The notes under the pieces: model-generated
What the model saw: only the letters and a program-made list of their open reading frames with translations
Told to the model about the DNA's origin: nothing
Database searches by the model: none
Program-made: the position numbers and the translations under genes
Shown: positions 62,796 through 64,000 of the stretch, in pieces
How positions within the stretch are numbered: position 1 is the first letter of the stretch
How the letters are laid out: every line of letters starts with the position of its first letter
NCBI RefSeq assembly: GCF_009363615.1
Contig: NZ_CP045384.1
Span: 1,052,501-1,116,500, forward strand
Reading direction: 5' to 3'
DNA: 64,000 nucleotides
Origin: Ruegeria sp. THAF33
GTDB lineage: Bacteria; Pseudomonadota; Alphaproteobacteria; Rhodobacterales; Rhodobacteraceae

Positions 62796-64000
62796 TCAGG
62801 CCAGTGGAACGTCTTCGCTGGCCTGCCCGTGTTGGGTTTTGTCCCAAAAAAACGGATTTGTCGCCAGTTCCCACAGGGCTTTGTAGCCGGCAACCACCCC
62901 CAGCGGGAAATACAGGCACATCGTCGGAACCCACGGCAGCAAAAACCGACGTTCACGCGCGGATACAGCGATGATCCCGACGCATATGTTCAGGGCCTCG
63001 GTTGCCAGAAACAGCCAGATCAGCGCCGTCGTGATCTGCTGCGGCAGGATCTGTTCCATCGGATTGGGCATGCCCAGGGCGTACAACCAGAAAATCCATA
63101 GAACAGGAGCCAGCAGGAACTGACCCAGAGTGCCCAGAAAGAATGCCTGTAGGCCGATAAACTTGGCCGCACCCAAATCAGCATACAGTTTCCGCGGGTC
63201 CCGCATGTGCACAAGATAGGTGACCATGAACCCCTTGAGCCAGCGTGAGCGTTGCTTCACCCACGGCCAGGCGCGGAAATTCGCCTCTTCGAAGGTGGCG
63301 GTGTCCACCATCTCGGTCCGGTAACCCGCCCGGCAAAGCCGCACGCCCAAATCGGCATCTTCGGTGACATTGTGGGCGTCCCAACCGCCCAGTTCCAACA
63401 GCTTTTCGCGGCGAAAAAAGAACGTCGTTCCCCCAAGAGGGACGACCAGCCCCATACGTGCGATGCCCGGCAGGATCACACGAAACCAGCTGTTGTATTC
63501 GATGGTAAAACAGCGTGACCGCCAGTTCGTGCGCGGGTTGTAGTAATCCAAAACACCTTGCAGGCAAACCACCTCGGGCGAAGCTTGGGTGAAATGCGCA
63601 ACCACGCGTTCGATCTGATCCGGTTGTGGTGCGTCTTCGGCATCCCAAACGCCAACGATGTCACCACGGCAAAAATCCAGCGCGTAGTTCATGGCGCGCG
63701 GTTTGGTGGTCAACCCGTTCAGTTCCGGTACTTCAACAACACGCATCCAACTGGGCAGAGCCACCCGCGCAAGGGCGTCGCGCGTCACGTCATCGGTCGC
63801 CTCGAGCACGAGAATGACGTCCAGCAGCGCTTTGGGATAGGTCAGCCTTTGAAGCCGTTGCACCAGAGCATTCGCGATTTCTCGCTCCTTGTACAACGGC
63901 ACCATGATGGACACGCAGGGGTGACGCAGCGCGATCGCCGCCTCTGTTGGCTCGGTCGGCTTTTTCATGCGGTCGCTGAGGCAGGCCAGGGCGCCCATTA
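62796..64000 (-). CDS. Family 2 glycosyltransferase, cut by window end
   Basis: At least 400 residues of a membrane glycosyltransferase. The GT2 domain has VSIMVPLYKEREIANALVQR, the DxD-like DAEDAPQPDQ, VPLGGTTFFFRREKLLELGG, TEDADLGVRLCRAGY and the processive-enzyme KQRSRWLKGFMVTYL motif, followed by three to four transmembrane segments. It likely builds an extracellular or envelope polysaccharide. Similar proteins in this group carry a few hundred more N-terminal residues, and the frame runs to the window edge, so the apparent ATG at 63998 may be internal and the 5' end missing. Confidence 0.88.
   Translation of the reverse strand, partial: MGALACLSDRMKKPTEPTEAAIALRHPCVSIMVPLYKEREIANALVQRLQRLTYPKALLDVILVLEATDDVTRDALARVALPSWMRVVEVPELNGLTTKPRAMNYALDFCRGDIVGVWDAEDAPQPDQIERVVAHFTQASPEVVCLQGVLDYYNPRTNWRSRCFTIEYNSWFRVILPGIARMGLVVPLGGTTFFFRREKLLELGGWDAHNVTEDADLGVRLCRAGYRTEMVDTATFEEANFRAWPWVKQRSRWLKGFMVTYLVHMRDPRKLYADLGAAKFIGLQAFFLGTLGQFLLAPVLWIFWLYALGMPNPMEQILPQQITTALIWLFLATEALNICVGIIAVSARERRFLLPWVPTMCLYFPLGVVAGYKALWELATNPFFWDKTQHGQASEDVPLA

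Overview
The window is ordinary, densely packed chromosome from an alphaproteobacterium of the Rhodobacteraceae (Roseobacter group, most like Ruegeria and relatives). The evidence is the high GC content with CTG/GCC-biased codons, a SAM-II riboswitch in front of metZ, the ftsY-EamA-yciB, hflK-hflC-DUF2065-Deg and folB-folP-glmM gene orders, split glyQ/glyS, and a dispersed extragenic repeat ending in GATATTT...GGCCAGATGAA. No phage, IS element, CRISPR array, rRNA or tRNA was seen. The genus is inferred from gene content and style, not from a search.

Layout. 1-4.6 kb (minus): TerB-like protein, DUF1330 protein, PEP mutase-family enzyme, bacterioferritin-like protein, pyrG, secG. 4.7-6.4 kb (plus): a complete cobalt-type nitrile hydratase operon (alpha, beta, activator) behind a perfect 21-bp palindrome. 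6.4-10.8 kb: extragenic repeat, purA, DUF2842, a terminator, a 565-residue acidic protein on the minus strand, then thiamine pyrophosphokinase. 10.7-14.2 kb (minus): EamA permease, GFA protein, L-serine ammonia-lyase, glutathione S-transferase. 14.4-20.6 kb (plus): rpiA, gor, hflK-hflC-DUF2065 and a Deg protease (envelope quality control). 20.6-25.1 kb (minus): ftsY, EamA permease, yciB/ispZ and a Crp/Fnr regulator followed by a possible small RNA, plus a YhhN-family membrane protein. 25.2-31 kb: a small exported protein, a GST remnant, xseA, purD, an FG-GAP-like exported protein, a ferredoxin, and a decayed patch with a DnaE2 C-terminal remnant and an orphan ORF.

31-38.7 kb: a GST, then metZ under a SAM-II riboswitch with a terminator-like hairpin, folE2, a phasin-like/Ala-Lys-Pro-rich protein behind TGC-rich PhaR-like sites, trkH and a coupled TPP enzyme. 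38.7-51.2 kb: an exported SPOR / peptidoglycan-binding / trypsin-like protein that has lost its catalytic serine, glyQ, marC, a DUF6446-like protein, gltS, glyS (with an internal codon-usage patch), a PPDK-family gene, a SleB-type hydrolase and a Tat-exported multicopper oxidase whose Shine-Dalgarno lies inside a perfect hairpin. 51.3-64 kb: folB (with an extra C-terminal domain)-folP-glmM, an EamA permease, ilvC facing a tandem Lrp pair, a UTRA-GntR regulator next to a class V aminotransferase, a Ubi-type hydroxylase, a small membrane protein, a HAD nucleotidase, an FCD-GntR regulator and a glycosyltransferase cut by the window end.

Most of this is housekeeping: nucleotides (pyrG, purA, purD), folate (folE2, folB, folP), methionine, serine and branched-chain amino acids, translation and secretion. 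No clear new multi-gene system was found. The less explained material is regulatory (the nitrile hydratase and multicopper oxidase leaders, the post-Crp RNA candidate, the metZ attenuator) plus a few unusual proteins: the acidic two-ended protein, the pseudoprotease and the FolB fusion.
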